A DNA stretch of 64,000 bases from Kitasatospora kifunensis (GCF_014203855.1 NZ_JACHJV010000001.1:3782001-3846000); one strand, 5' to 3'; counted from the stretch's first letter, positions 15,756 to 25,393 are shown. Notes: a model not told the origin generated them from the letters alone. Program-made: numbers and translations.

Positions 15756-16979
15756 TCAGAGCGAGGCCAGATACGCGTCCACCAGCTCCGGCGTGGCGAG
15801 CCAGGCCGCGTAATCGCTCGGCTCCGCATAGGTGTTGGCCAGTCGACGGGCCACCTGCGGTTGCTCGGCGGCGGCGCCGAAGACCCGCTGCAGGTGCTCC
15901 GGCATGGCGAGCATCGTGGTGGTGAAGTCCACGCTGTGCCGAGCCTCTTCGTACCAGTGCCGGTCGAAGGTCTGCCGCATCCAGTCCGCGGTGAACGCGG
16001 CGTCGCCGTGCTCGATGATCGCGCGCAGGTAGCGTGCCGCCGCCCGCGTCGCGTTGTTCGAACCCTGGCCGGTGATCGGGTCGTTGATCACCACCGTGTC
16101 ACCGATGCCGAGCGCGTGGCAGCCCCCGTCGAGCCGGGCCACCGGGTAGCGCACGATCGGGGTCACCGCGCCGTAGAGATTGCCGAGCGCGTCGGTTGGC
16201 TCGGCCTCGGCCCACAGCTCGTCCTCCCAGGGCAGGTAGTCGCGCAACAGGCCGCGCATCCGGGCGAGTTGCTCCACCGGCCCGGGGCGGTCGGCGAAGC
16301 AGTCCAGCGGCCCGCCCGGCACGGCCTCCCAGAGCAGGATGTCGCAGCGGCCGGAGAGGGTCAGGGCCGGTTGCAGGTAGAGCTCACCGGCCTGTGGGAT
16401 CGCGTGCATCCGCGCCCTGGGCTCGGCCGCAGGCGTTGGGGAGGCCACCCCGTGCGCATAGAGACAGCAGAGCGTGCGCTGCGGCTGCTGCTGCGGGGAG
16501 CGCTGGGCGTGCCGAACGAAGAGCTCGGCGAGCTCGCCCCCGCCGGCCGCCACCACCGTCAACTCGTGCTGCTCGACGATCCGTTGCAGACCGGCGCGGT
16601 CCACCGTGCGGTACTCGATCCGGCCGCCGCGCTCGCCGAACAGCTCCAACCAGCCTGCCATCTTCACGCGCTGGTCGACCGACTGCGCCGGCTCGTCCAG
16701 GGTCATGGTGTACGACAGCGCCTGGACGCCGGGCGGAGCGACGAGCTTGGCGCTGACCGAGCGCACCGCCGGGGCCCGGTCCGCCCAGAGGTCCAGGCCG
16801 GCCGCCCGCTCGATCCGCAGCGCGGGGCCGAACATCGCCTGGGTCGACAGCACCCGCCCGCCACGTACCTGCTGCGGCGTGCGCGCGGCGACCAGGGTGA
16901 CCTGGTACCCGGCCGCCAGCAGGCCCAACGCGAGATGCAGGCCGGCCTGACCCGCTCCGACGACGGCGATCCGGCGCAT
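15756..16979 (-). CDS. Styrene-monooxygenase-like FAD-dependent oxygenase
   Basis: 407 residues, with GGGAGG before the ATG. An N-terminal Rossmann motif VVGAGQAGLHLALGLL binds the FAD ADP moiety. The second FAD motif is near residue 300 (GIGDTVVINDPITGQGSNNA), as in StyA-type two-component flavin monooxygenases. A helical C-terminus (WYEEARHSVDFTTTMLAMPEHLQ) is also typical. These enzymes use FADH2 from a separate reductase to epoxidise styrene or oxidise indole. No reductase gene (StyB) is adjacent, so it must use one elsewhere. Substrate is unknown. Confidence 0.85.
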   Translation of the reverse strand: MRRIAVVGAGQAGLHLALGLLAAGYQVTLVAARTPQQVRGGRVLSTQAMFGPALRIERAAGLDLWADRAPAVRSVSAKLVAPPGVQALSYTMTLDEPAQSVDQRVKMAGWLELFGERGGRIEYRTVDRAGLQRIVEQHELTVVAAGGGELAELFVRHAQRSPQQQPQRTLCCLYAHGVASPTPAAEPRARMHAIPQAGELYLQPALTLSGRCDILLWEAVPGGPLDCFADRPGPVEQLARMRGLLRDYLPWEDELWAEAEPTDALGNLYGAVTPIVRYPVARLDGGCHALGIGDTVVINDPITGQGSNNATRAAARYLRAIIEHGDAAFTADWMRQTFDRHWYEEARHSVDFTTTMLAMPEHLQRVFGAAAEQPQVARRLANTYAEPSDYAAWLATPELVDAYLASL

Positions 16980-17154
16980 GGCGCCTCCCGAGCAGAGGGT
17001 GGGAAGAACGGGGCGAACACCAAAATCTGATGGTATGTCAATTCAGCGTGGATCGGTCCGTGCCGTCACAAGCCGATACGGACGGCGCCCACCCTGCTGC
17101 CGGCAGCGGTGATCCGCCGCCGACAGCCCGCGCGCGACCCCGGACCGGCCCTAG

Positions 17155-17187
17155 GCCCCGTCCGGCCAGGCCCCGTCCAGCCAGGCC
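17155..17187. repeat. Short 15-bp direct repeat after the DUF2079 gene
   Basis: Two and a half copies of a GGCCCCGTCCxGCCA unit lie just beyond the stop of the DUF2079 gene. This looks like local duplication. Confidence 0.5.
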
Positions 17188-18846
17188 CTAGCCCCGGAAG
17201 AGGTTGTGCCCCACGTCCGGCGGCACCACGTCCTGGATCGGCGTGCTGCCGGGACCGGGCAGCGCCGCCCCGGGGATCGGCTCGCTGCCGACCCGGTGCA
17301 GCAGCACCACGCCGTCCTGTGACCAGATCTGCTGGTACCCGTGGGCCAGCAGCAGCTGGACCCGCGCGGCCTGCTCCTGGGAGGTGGCGAACGGGAAGGC
17401 CCGCTCGTCGGGTCGGATCAGCACGTAGTCCATGCCGCGCGGCGTCTGGTCCACCAGCACCACATGGGTGCGGGCGGTCAGCCGCGGCACCACCTGGTTG
17501 TCGGCCTCCACCGTGGCGCCGTTCGGGATCAGCTTGGCGGCCCGCAGCATCGCGGCCTCGGTCGGCTTGGCCTTCCAGTAGCTGGGCACCGCCAGGTAGT
17601 ACAGCCCGAGCGGCACCGCGAGCGCGACCGTGATGGCCGCGGTGGCGACGCCGAGCCGCTGGGCGAGCTTGCGGTGCCGCTCCTGGGCGTAGAGCCGGCC
17701 CAGCACCTCGATCGAGGCGGTCAGCAGGATCGGCCAGACGAAGGAGTCGTAGTGCCGGGCGATCGACCAGTGGTTGGGGTTGGTCGACAGGATCCGCTCG
17801 ACGAGCAGCGGAAGGGCCGCCAGCACGGTCAGCGAGCGCAGCGGGAGCAGCAGCAGGGTGCCGAAGAGCCAGAGCACCAGCAGCGGCTTGAGCGTCTCGT
17901 TGAACGAGCCCTGGACCAGCAGCCAGGGGTCGCGCAGCACGTGCGAGAGCGCGTCGCCCGCGTTGGCGCCCAGCTCCTGGTAGTTCCAGTAGTAGCCGCG
18001 CTGGCCGCCCATCGCGGGGATCAGCCACTGGATCGCGACCATCGAGGCCAGCGGTCCGCCCACCAGCATCCCGATCCCCAACCGCAGGCCGCGCAGGTCG
18101 GCCACCCGCCGGCTGCGCAGGATCAGCGCCAGCCCGTAGGCGCCGACCATCAGGCCGAGGTCCTCCTTGGTGCAGCAGATCAGCACCGCGGCGAGAGCGG
18201 CCACGCCGTAGCGGCGCGCCATCGAGCGCTCGAGCATCAGCAGGGTCAGCGGCACGGCGAAGGCGACCTCGTGGAAGCCGACCCGGGAGGCGACCAGCAG
18301 CGGCCAGCCCAGCCCGTACGCGAGCGCGGCGAGGTCCTTGGCGCGCCGACGGGCCGGCTCGGCGGCGGCCGCGAAGGCTATCGCGGTGATCCGGCGGATC
18401 AGCGGCACGCCGGTGGCGAAGAGCAGGGCCTGGCCGAGCAGCAGCGAGCGCGGGTCGTTCCAGATCCAGTACAGCGGCGCGAGCAGTGCGAGCACCGGGG
18501 AGAAGTGGTCGCCCAGTATCGAGAAGCCGGGCGGGAACTCGTGGTGCACGCTCTTGACCGTGGACAGCGGCAGCCCGAAGTGGGCGTAGCCGCGCACCCC
18601 CTGGTCGAAGATCCCCAGGTCGAAGCCGCCGAGCTGGACCGAGGTCCACTGCTGCAGGCCGATCGCGAAGCAGGCGGCGAAGCAGAGCAGGCTCAGCAGC
18701 GCCGTGCGGCCCCGCTCGGAGGCGACCCTGCTGATCACGGGCCGCAGCACCGGCCGCAGCACCGGCGGCAGCACCGGCGGCCGGGTGCGCGGCCCGGGGA
18801 CAGTGGTCGCCGTCTGGAGGTCGGGGCGCTCGGTCTGGGAGGTCAT
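17188..18846 (-). CDS. DUF2079 polytopic membrane protein
   Basis: 552 residues with roughly ten transmembrane helices, starting near residue 48 (ALLSLLCFAACFAIGL). The DUF2079 signature is clear: FDLGIFDQGVRGYAHFG, then HHEFPPGFSILGDHFSPVLALLAPLYWIW. Members resemble GT-C-type glycosyltransferases acting on polyprenyl-linked sugars at the outer membrane face. The Asp/Glu cluster after helix 1 is where GT-C enzymes place catalytic acids. Its ATG overlaps the stop of the upstream GT87 gene (TGATG), so the two are translationally coupled and probably act together on an envelope polysaccharide. Confidence 0.85.
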   Translation of the reverse strand: MTSQTERPDLQTATTVPGPRTRPPVLPPVLRPVLRPVISRVASERGRTALLSLLCFAACFAIGLQQWTSVQLGGFDLGIFDQGVRGYAHFGLPLSTVKSVHHEFPPGFSILGDHFSPVLALLAPLYWIWNDPRSLLLGQALLFATGVPLIRRITAIAFAAAAEPARRRAKDLAALAYGLGWPLLVASRVGFHEVAFAVPLTLLMLERSMARRYGVAALAAVLICCTKEDLGLMVGAYGLALILRSRRVADLRGLRLGIGMLVGGPLASMVAIQWLIPAMGGQRGYYWNYQELGANAGDALSHVLRDPWLLVQGSFNETLKPLLVLWLFGTLLLLPLRSLTVLAALPLLVERILSTNPNHWSIARHYDSFVWPILLTASIEVLGRLYAQERHRKLAQRLGVATAAITVALAVPLGLYYLAVPSYWKAKPTEAAMLRAAKLIPNGATVEADNQVVPRLTARTHVVLVDQTPRGMDYVLIRPDERAFPFATSQEQAARVQLLLAHGYQQIWSQDGVVLLHRVGSEPIPGAALPGPGSTPIQDVVPPDVGHNLFRG

Positions 18847-20156
18847 CAGATCTGCCTTGTCAGGGAGGCGTCCTGCGCGCTCAGGTCGGCCGGCTCGAAC
18901 TCACCGCGAGTGCGTCCAAACAGCGTCGGCCGATGGATCCGCAACAGCCTGCGGCCCATCACGGCCAGCACCACGACCCCGGTCACCGGATAGACCGACG
19001 AGGGTAGCTGCCAGTACCACGGGACGCCCAACCCACCAGCCTGCGGCACCAGCCACATCGCGTACGAGAGGAAGACCAGGGCGGTTGCGAGCAGCATCAA
19101 GCGCCAGCGCACCCGGCGCAGGCCGCGTGGTCGGCTCAGCTCCTGCGCACTCTCCGCGCAGAGCAGGATCAGCAGCGGCACGCACCAGATCCAGTGGTGA
19201 GTCCAGCTGATCGGGGACAGCAGCAGCGCGGTGATCGCCGTACAGACCACGCCCCACGCCTCGGCCCGCCGGATCTCCCGGGTGGCGCGGGCGGCCAGCA
19301 CGGCGATGGTCAGGCCCAGCACCAGCGAGAGGCCGCTGGCCGCGGTGGCGAGCAGGCCGGGGTCGTGCTTGCTGAGCAGCCGGGCCACGGCCCCGCGCAC
19401 CGACTGATCGTCGACCAGCTCGGTGATGCCGACCCGACTGGAGTCCCAGACGTACTTGGTCCAGAAGCCCCAGGAGGCGCCGGGCAGCGCGACCACGCCG
19501 ATCAGCGCGGTGGCCAGGAAGGTGCCGCCGGCCACCATCGCGGCCCGCACCCGCCCGGTGAGCAGCAGGTAGACCGCGAAGAGACCCGGAGTCAGCTTGA
19601 TGCCCGCGGCGATGCCGATCGCGATGCCCTTGCCGCGGTGCTGGTCGGGGCGGGTCAGGTCGTACAGCACCAGGCAGGCGATGCCCAGGTTGACCTGGCC
19701 GTACTGGATCGTGGTGAAGACGGGTTCGAGCCAGACCCCGAAGCCGGCCACCAGCAGGGTCCCGGCCAGCCGGAAGCGCCGGCGCGGCCAGCCCGCCAAG
19801 GTGAAGGAGTACCAGGCGGTCAGCCCGAGCAGACCGACGTTGAGGAGCGTCACCAAGGCCCGCAGCACGGAGATCTCGAACCAGGTGCTCGGCACGAAGA
19901 GCATCGCCGCGAACGGCGGGTAGGTCGCGGCCAGGTCCCAGACCGGCACCCGCATCGTGTAGAGGTCGTGACCGCTGACGACGGCCTGGCCCTCGGCCCG
20001 GTAGACCAGCATGTCGACCATCGAGAAGGCCTGGAAGTGCCGCAGGATGGCGAAGACTCCCAGCGAGATCAGTGCTGCGGCGGCCGCCATGGCGTTGGAA
20101 CCGAGCAGGGCCGAGCGCGGCCGGGCGAGCTGCTGCGGCTCTCTGCGGTCACCCAC
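18846..20156 (-). CDS. GT87-family membrane glycosyltransferase
   Basis: 436 residues, about ten transmembrane helices, GTG start at 20156. The first extracytoplasmic loop carries VDMLVYRAEGQAV and DLYTMRVPVWDLAATYPPFAAMLF, and a later segment has YGQVNLGIACLVL and GIKLTPGLFAVYLL. This pattern is typical of GT87 (DUF2029) alpha-mannosyl/arabinosyl-type transferases that use polyprenyl-phosphate sugars. It is the first gene of a two-gene unit with the DUF2079 protein. No clear Shine-Dalgarno precedes the start, so a downstream start is possible. Confidence 0.85.
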   Translation of the reverse strand: MGDRREPQQLARPRSALLGSNAMAAAAALISLGVFAILRHFQAFSMVDMLVYRAEGQAVVSGHDLYTMRVPVWDLAATYPPFAAMLFVPSTWFEISVLRALVTLLNVGLLGLTAWYSFTLAGWPRRRFRLAGTLLVAGFGVWLEPVFTTIQYGQVNLGIACLVLYDLTRPDQHRGKGIAIGIAAGIKLTPGLFAVYLLLTGRVRAAMVAGGTFLATALIGVVALPGASWGFWTKYVWDSSRVGITELVDDQSVRGAVARLLSKHDPGLLATAASGLSLVLGLTIAVLAARATREIRRAEAWGVVCTAITALLLSPISWTHHWIWCVPLLILLCAESAQELSRPRGLRRVRWRLMLLATALVFLSYAMWLVPQAGGLGVPWYWQLPSSVYPVTGVVVLAVMGRRLLRIHRPTLFGRTRGEFEPADLSAQDASLTRQI

Positions 20157-20673
20157 GAGGCGCCGCAGGGCTCGGGGTCACAGGTCGCTGCCGCGTGGTC
20201 GTGGACATCCTTCTGCTACTGCCTCTCATGCGTGGAGCCTGGGTGTGAACGAACGATGCGGCGTGCCCGGGTACCGTTCCCGATACGCCAATCACACCGC
20301 CACTCGCCTCCTGTGACCGCGTTCACACGAACCGTCACAGGGATGTCACACCCCGTTGATGGTATCGCCACCCGAACGCCTGCCCAGGTTGCTAGCGGAC
20401 AGCCCCATCGGACTCAGCCGGCGCCCTCGCGTGCCCGGCCGCCTCTTCCGGGAATCCACAGCATCGACCTGACGGATGAGAAATTCCTTGACCGCAGGCC
20501 GTCACAGCACGGGCAGGAGGGCATCCGGTTCGCCTCGCGCGGCCGCCGCCCGAGGCCGCTGTCCCCCGCCACCAGGTGTGACACTTAGAGCGGCCGCCCG
20601 CCCCGCCGAGGCAGGCCCAAGAAACGAGATGCGGTCCGCAGCCGCTCCTTGCGACCCTAGAGGGATGCCCGCG
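20157..20673. other. Divergent regulatory gap between GT87 and hrpA
   Basis: No gene is supported. It contains a perfect Crp-type palindrome (20312-20327), a second partial pair of TCACA/TGTGA-like half-sites just downstream (20335-20350), and an AT-richer strip around 20460-20510 that could hold a promoter for hrpA. Confidence 0.5.
20312..20327. promoter_or_regulatory. Crp/FNR-family binding site
   Basis: TGTGACCGCGTTCACA is an exact match to TGTGA-N6-TCACA, the site used by Streptomyces Crp. It lies 156 bp upstream of the GT87 start and 347 bp upstream of hrpA, so the GT87/DUF2079 operon is the more likely target. Confidence 0.6.
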
Positions 20674-23600
20674 ATGAGTTCCCCCGCTGTCCAGCCGGCC
20701 GACGCGCCCACCATCGGCGAACTGGCCACCCGGCTGCCCGAGCTGATGCTGCGCGACCAGCAGCGGATCGGCCGCCGCCTGGACGGAGCACGCCGGGTCC
20801 GCGCGGCCGAGGCCCGCCAGAAGATCGCCGCCGACCTGGCCGCCGAGATCACCAAGGCCGAGCTGCGCCTGGAGCAGCGCCGCGCGGCGGTGCCCGCGAT
20901 CGGCTACCCGGCCGAGCTGCCGGTCAGCCAGAAGAAGGACGACATCCTCGCCGCCATCCGCGACCACCAGGTGGTGATCGTGGCGGGTGAGACCGGCTCC
21001 GGCAAGACCACCCAGATCCCGAAGATCTGTCTGGAGCTGGGCCGCGGTATCAAGGGACTGATCGGCCACACCCAGCCCCGCCGGATCGCCGCCCGCACGG
21101 TGGCCGACCGGGTGGCCGAGGAGCTGCGCACCCCGCTGGGCGAGGCGGTCGGGTGGAAGGTCCGCTTCACCGACCAGGTCGGCCAGGACACCCTGGTCAA
21201 GCTGATGACCGACGGCATCCTGCTGGCCGAGATCCAGACCGACCGCGAGCTGCGCCAGTACGACACCCTGATCATCGACGAGGCGCACGAGCGCAGCCTC
21301 AACATCGACTTCATCCTCGGCTACCTGAAGCAGCTGCTGCCCCGCCGCCCCGACCTCAAGGTGATCATCACCTCGGCGACCATCGACCCGGAGCGCTTCG
21401 CCCGCCACTTCGGCGACGCCCCGATCGTGGAGGTCTCGGGCCGCACCTATCCGGTGGAGGTCCGCTACCGCCCGCTGGTCGAGGACGGCGAGGCGCTGGA
21501 CGAGGACGACGCCGAGGTCGACCGCGACCGCGACCAGATCCAGGCGATCTGTGAGGCCGCCCAGGAGCTGCAGGCCGAGGGGCCCGGCGACATCCTGGTC
21601 TTCCTCTCCGGCGAGCGCGAGATCCGCGACACCGCGGACGCGCTGGGCAAACTGAACCTCAAGTTCACCGAGGTGCTGCCGCTCTACGCCCGGCTCTCCT
21701 CCGCCGAGCAGCACCGGGTCTTCCAGCGCTCGAACTCGCGCCGGATCGTGCTGGCGACCAACGTCGCCGAGACCTCGCTGACCGTCCCCGGCATCAAGTA
21801 CGTGATCGATCCCGGCACCGCCCGGATCTCCCGCTACAGCCACCGCACCAAGGTCCAGCGGCTGCCGATCGAGGCGATCAGCCAGGCCAGCGCCAACCAG
21901 CGCAAGGGCCGCTGCGGCCGCACCAGCGACGGCATCTGCATCCGGCTCTACTCGGAGGAGGACTTCCTCGCCCGCCCCGAGTTCACCGACGCCGAGATCC
22001 TGCGCACCAACCTGGCCTCCGTCATCCTGCAGATGACCGCGGCCGGCCTGGGCGACATCGCGGCCTTCCCGTTCCTCGACCCGCCGGACTCGCGCAACAT
22101 CAAGGACGGCGTCAACCTGCTCCAGGAGCTGGGCGCGCTCGACCCGCAGGAGAAGGACCCGCGCAAGCGCCTGACCCAGCTGGGCCGCAAGCTCGCCCAG
22201 CTGCCGGTCGACCCGCGGCTGGCCCGGATGGTGCTGGAGGCGGACAAGAACGGCTGCGTGCGCGACGTGATGGTGATCGCCGCCGCGCTCTCCATCCAGG
22301 ACCCGCGCGAACGCCCCACCGAGAAGCGCCAGGTGGCCGACGAGCGGCACCGCCGCTTCACCTCCGAGACCTCCGACTTCCTCTCCTACCTGGCGATGTG
22401 GCGCTACGTCAGGGAGCAGCAGAAGGAGCTCTCCTCCTCGGCGTTCCGCCGGATGTGCAAGGCGGAGTTCCTCAACTACCTGCGGATACGGGAGTGGCAG
22501 GACATCTACACCCAGCTGCGCACCGTGGCCAAGCAGTTGGGCGTCACTGTCGACGAACCCCATCCGGATGCCGAACCCGATGCCGACCGGATCCACCAGT
22601 CGCTGCTGGCCGGGCTGCTCTCCCACCTGGGCCTGTACGACGTGGAGAAGCGCGAGTACGGCGGTGCCCGCGGCGCCCGGTTCGCGGTCTTCCCGGGCTC
22701 GGGCCTGTTCAAGAAGCCGCCGCGCTGGGTGATGTCGGCCGAGCTGGTGGAGACCTCCCGGCTCTGGGCCCGGATCAACGCCAAGATCGAGCCCGAGTGG
22801 GTCGAGCCGCTGGCCGCGCACCTGATCAAGCGCACCTACAGCGAACCGCACTGGGAGAAGAAGGCCGGCGCGGTGATGGCCTTCGAACGGGTCACCCTCT
22901 ACGGGATGCCGATCATCGCCCAGCGCAAGGTGAACTACGGCCGGATCGACGCCGAGCTCTGCCGCGAACTGTTCATCCGCAACGCCCTGGTCGAGGGCGA
23001 CTGGGAGACCCACCACCACTTCTTCGCGGCCAACCGCAAGCTGCTCTCGGAGGTCGAGGAGCTGGAGACCCGCGCCCGCCGGCGCAACATCCTGGTCGAC
23101 GACCAGACCCTCTTCGACTTCTACGACGCGCGGCTGCCGCAGGACATCGTCTCCACCCGGCACTTCGACTCCTGGTGGAAGAAGGCCCGGCACGAGGCGC
23201 CCGACCTGCTCAACTTCGAGAAGTCGATGCTGATCAACGATGCCGCCGACGGCATCACCGAGGCCGACTACCCGGACTACTGGCAGCAGGGCAAGCTCCG
23301 CTTCAAGCTGACCTACCAGTTCGAGCCGGGCAGCGACGCGGACGGCGTGACCGTGCACATCCCGCTGCCGGTGCTCAACCAGGTCTCCTCCGAGGGCTTC
23401 GACTGGCAGATCCCGGGCCTGCGCGGCGAGCTGGTCACCGCCTGGATCCGCTCACTGCCCAAGGCGATCCGGCGCAACTTCGTACCCGCGCCGGACTTCG
23501 CCAAGGCCGCGCTGCGCGAGCTGACCGACCGCCAGGAGCCGTTGCTGCCCACCCTGGAGCGGATCCTGCACCGGATGGGCGGCCAGCCGATCCCGCCGCA

Positions 23601-24642
23601 GGCCTGGGACGACGAGCGGATCCCCGACCACCTCAAGGTGACCTTCCGGGTGGTGGACGGCAAGCGCAAGCTCGCCGAGTCCAAGGACCTGGAGGAGCTG
23701 CGCCTCAAGCTCACGCCCAAGCTCAAGGAGACCCTCTCCTCGGCCGCCTCGGGCCAGGGCATCGAGCGGACCGGCCTGACCGCCTGGCCCGCCGAGCTGC
23801 CGCTGCTCCAGCGGACCTTCGAGCAACGCTCCCGCGGCCACTCGCTGCGCGCCTACCCGGCCTTCACCGACGAGGGCGACAGCGTTTCGATCAAGCTCTA
23901 CGACACCCCGCAGGCGCAGGCGCAGGCCATGTGGGCGGGCACCCGGCGGCTGCTGCTGCTCACCGTCAACTCCCCCGCCAAGGGGATCCAGGCCCGCCTC
24001 GGCAACCAGGCCAAGCTGGCGCTGTCCTACAACCCGCACGGCTCGATCCCCGCGCTCTTCGAGGACATCACCGCCTGCGCCGCCGACCGGCTGATGACAC
24101 TGAGCGGCGCCCCGGCCTGGGAGGAGGAGGCCTTCACCAAGCTGTACGACAAGGTGCGGGCCGACCTGTACGAGTTGGCGGCGGACACCACGCTGAAGAC
24201 GGCCTCGGCGCTGGTCGCCTTCCACCGGGCCCAGGGCCGGCTGAAGGCGGTCAGCAGCCCGGTGCTGCTCTCCGCGGTGAACGACATCAAGCTGCACCTG
24301 GCCTCGCTGGTCCACCCGGGCTTCGTGACCGACACCGGCTGGCAGCGCCTGGGCGACGTCAAGCGCTACCTGGTCGCGGTGGACCGGCGGTTGGAGGCGC
24401 TGCCCAACCACCCGCAACGCGACCTGCAGCACCTGCTCAAGGTGCAGGAGGTGCAGCGGGCCTACGGCGAGCTGCTGGCGGCGGTGCCGGCCGGGCAGCA
24501 ACCGTCCGCGCAGGTCCGGCAGATCCGCTGGATGATCGAGGAGCTGCGGGTCAGCTTCTTCGCCCAGTCGCTGGGCACCCCGACCCCGGTGTCGGAGAAG
24601 CGGATCCTCAAGGCGATGGACGCGGCCGCGGCCGGCCTGTAG
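20674..24642 (+). CDS. hrpA: ATP-dependent RNA helicase HrpA (DEAH/RHA)
   Basis: 1322 residues, matching the ~1300 usual for HrpA. The ATG at 20674 is chosen because AGGG lies 9 nt upstream; an ATG three codons earlier is possible. Motifs in order: GETGSGKTTQ (I), TQPRRIAA (Ia), DEAHERSLN (II), TSATID (III), TNVAETSLTVPGI and QRKGRCGRTSDG (VI). These are followed by the helicase-associated and OB-fold regions and the long DUF3418-type C-terminal half characteristic of HrpA. HrpA-type proteins unwind RNA and relieve stalled or collided ribosomes. The gene is monocistronic, followed by a GC hairpin and tRNA-Asp. Confidence 0.96.
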   Translation: MSSPAVQPADAPTIGELATRLPELMLRDQQRIGRRLDGARRVRAAEARQKIAADLAAEITKAELRLEQRRAAVPAIGYPAELPVSQKKDDILAAIRDHQVVIVAGETGSGKTTQIPKICLELGRGIKGLIGHTQPRRIAARTVADRVAEELRTPLGEAVGWKVRFTDQVGQDTLVKLMTDGILLAEIQTDRELRQYDTLIIDEAHERSLNIDFILGYLKQLLPRRPDLKVIITSATIDPERFARHFGDAPIVEVSGRTYPVEVRYRPLVEDGEALDEDDAEVDRDRDQIQAICEAAQELQAEGPGDILVFLSGEREIRDTADALGKLNLKFTEVLPLYARLSSAEQHRVFQRSNSRRIVLATNVAETSLTVPGIKYVIDPGTARISRYSHRTKVQRLPIEAISQASANQRKGRCGRTSDGICIRLYSEEDFLARPEFTDAEILRTNLASVILQMTAAGLGDIAAFPFLDPPDSRNIKDGVNLLQELGALDPQEKDPRKRLTQLGRKLAQLPVDPRLARMVLEADKNGCVRDVMVIAAALSIQDPRERPTEKRQVADERHRRFTSETSDFLSYLAMWRYVREQQKELSSSAFRRMCKAEFLNYLRIREWQDIYTQLRTVAKQLGVTVDEPHPDAEPDADRIHQSLLAGLLSHLGLYDVEKREYGGARGARFAVFPGSGLFKKPPRWVMSAELVETSRLWARINAKIEPEWVEPLAAHLIKRTYSEPHWEKKAGAVMAFERVTLYGMPIIAQRKVNYGRIDAELCRELFIRNALVEGDWETHHHFFAANRKLLSEVEELETRARRRNILVDDQTLFDFYDARLPQDIVSTRHFDSWWKKARHEAPDLLNFEKSMLINDAADGITEADYPDYWQQGKLRFKLTYQFEPGSDADGVTVHIPLPVLNQVSSEGFDWQIPGLRGELVTAWIRSLPKAIRRNFVPAPDFAKAALRELTDRQEPLLPTLERILHRMGGQPIPPQAWDDERIPDHLKVTFRVVDGKRKLAESKDLEELRLKLTPKLKETLSSAASGQGIERTGLTAWPAELPLLQRTFEQRSRGHSLRAYPAFTDEGDSVSIKLYDTPQAQAQAMWAGTRRLLLLTVNSPAKGIQARLGNQAKLALSYNPHGSIPALFEDITACAADRLMTLSGAPAWEEEAFTKLYDKVRADLYELAADTTLKTASALVAFHRAQGRLKAVSSPVLLSAVNDIKLHLASLVHPGFVTDTGWQRLGDVKRYLVAVDRRLEALPNHPQRDLQHLLKVQEVQRAYGELLAAVPAGQQPSAQVRQIRWMIEELRVSFFAQSLGTPTPVSEKRILKAMDAAAAGL

Positions 24643-24659
24643 GCGCCCGCCGTGCGGCT

Positions 24660-24687
24660 CCGGGGCCCGACCTGGTTCGGGCCCCGG
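24660..24687 (+). terminator. GC-rich hairpin after hrpA
   Basis: An 11-bp stem (CCGGGGCCCGA at 24660-24670 with its complement at 24677-24687), 18 nt after the hrpA stop. No U-tract. Confidence 0.5.
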
Positions 24688-24828
24688 ATTCGGGCCTCGG
24701 AGCCGCGCCGATCGCCTCGCTCGCAGCCGGTTCGACCTGGGGCCCTGCGATGCAGTACGATCTGTCTTGTCGCTGCCACGAGCAGCGGAAAACACTGAGG
24801 TTCAGCAGTGAATCCCAGTCATATGTCT

Positions 24829-24902
24829 GGCCCTGTGGAGCAGTTGGTTAGCTCGCCACCCTGTCAAGGTGGAGGTCGCGGGTTCAAGTCCCGTCAGGGT
24901 CG
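24829..24902 (+). tRNA. tRNA-Asp(GUC), second copy
   Basis: 74 nt, acceptor GGCCCTG pairing with CAGGGTC. It differs from the first copy by a compensated base pair in the acceptor stem (C-G instead of T-A) and is otherwise the same from the D-arm to the T-arm. Confidence 0.95.
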
Positions 24903-24910
24903 CCATCCAC

Positions 24911-24946
24911 AAGAGGCCCGGAACCGATAGGTTCCGGGCCTCTTGC
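24911..24946 (+). terminator. Terminator of tRNA-Asp
   Basis: A 15-bp perfect stem (AAGAGGCCCGGAACC and its complement) with a GATA tetraloop, 8 nt beyond the tRNA. Confidence 0.8.
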
Positions 24947-25292
24947 CGTCTGCGCGCGCAGCTGCCGTCGCCACGCAGGTCGGGCGGCCCAACTCGGCCG
25001 ACGGGACGTCAGATCGGCATTATCGACACCTTGGTCCAGACCACAAGAGTCACCCCTGTGACGGTCGTCACTTATCTTTTCTTGAACTCCGCCAGGTAAG
25101 ACCCCCCCTGCGGATGCCCTGATTTAATATGTAAAATTGCACTGGACTCGCACGGGCGTCCCGACATTCCCTTGTTTCGCCCATTGGATTTCGCCCCACC
25201 CCAGGCGCCACAATAGTTATCCGACAATCAGCCATTTCTTGGTCAATCGACAGCCATGAAATGGTTGACGCTCATGTCGGTCAAGGCAGAGA
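24947..25292. other. Gap between tRNA-Asp and bldC
   Basis: No gene is supported. It has an unusually AT-rich stretch (about 25070-25250) and a palindrome GTGAC-GGTC-GTCAC at 25058-25071 that resembles a Crp-type half-site pair (TGTGA-N6-TCACT). The bldC terminator begins at 25293. Confidence 0.4.
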
Positions 25293-25340
25293 AAAGGGAC
25301 CGCTTCCCGGACCCGGCGGAGTCCTGGAAGCGATCCCTTT
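25293..25340 (-). terminator. Terminator of bldC
   Basis: Arms AAAGGGACCGCTTCC (25293-25307) and GGAAGCGATCCCTTT (25326-25340) pair with one mismatch. On the minus strand the hairpin is followed by TCTCTGCC after a TTTT within the arm. It lies 54 nt after the bldC stop. Confidence 0.75.
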
Positions 25341-25393
25341 CTACTTCTACGAAGCATTCCCGGCGGCGGTACGGCAGCCGCCCCGGGAGCCCG

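Noticed and set aside
20392..23358. 988-codon minus-strand open frame opposite hrpA
   Set aside because: It is a shadow of the HrpA frame in GC-rich DNA. HrpA has all helicase motifs, whereas this frame has none.
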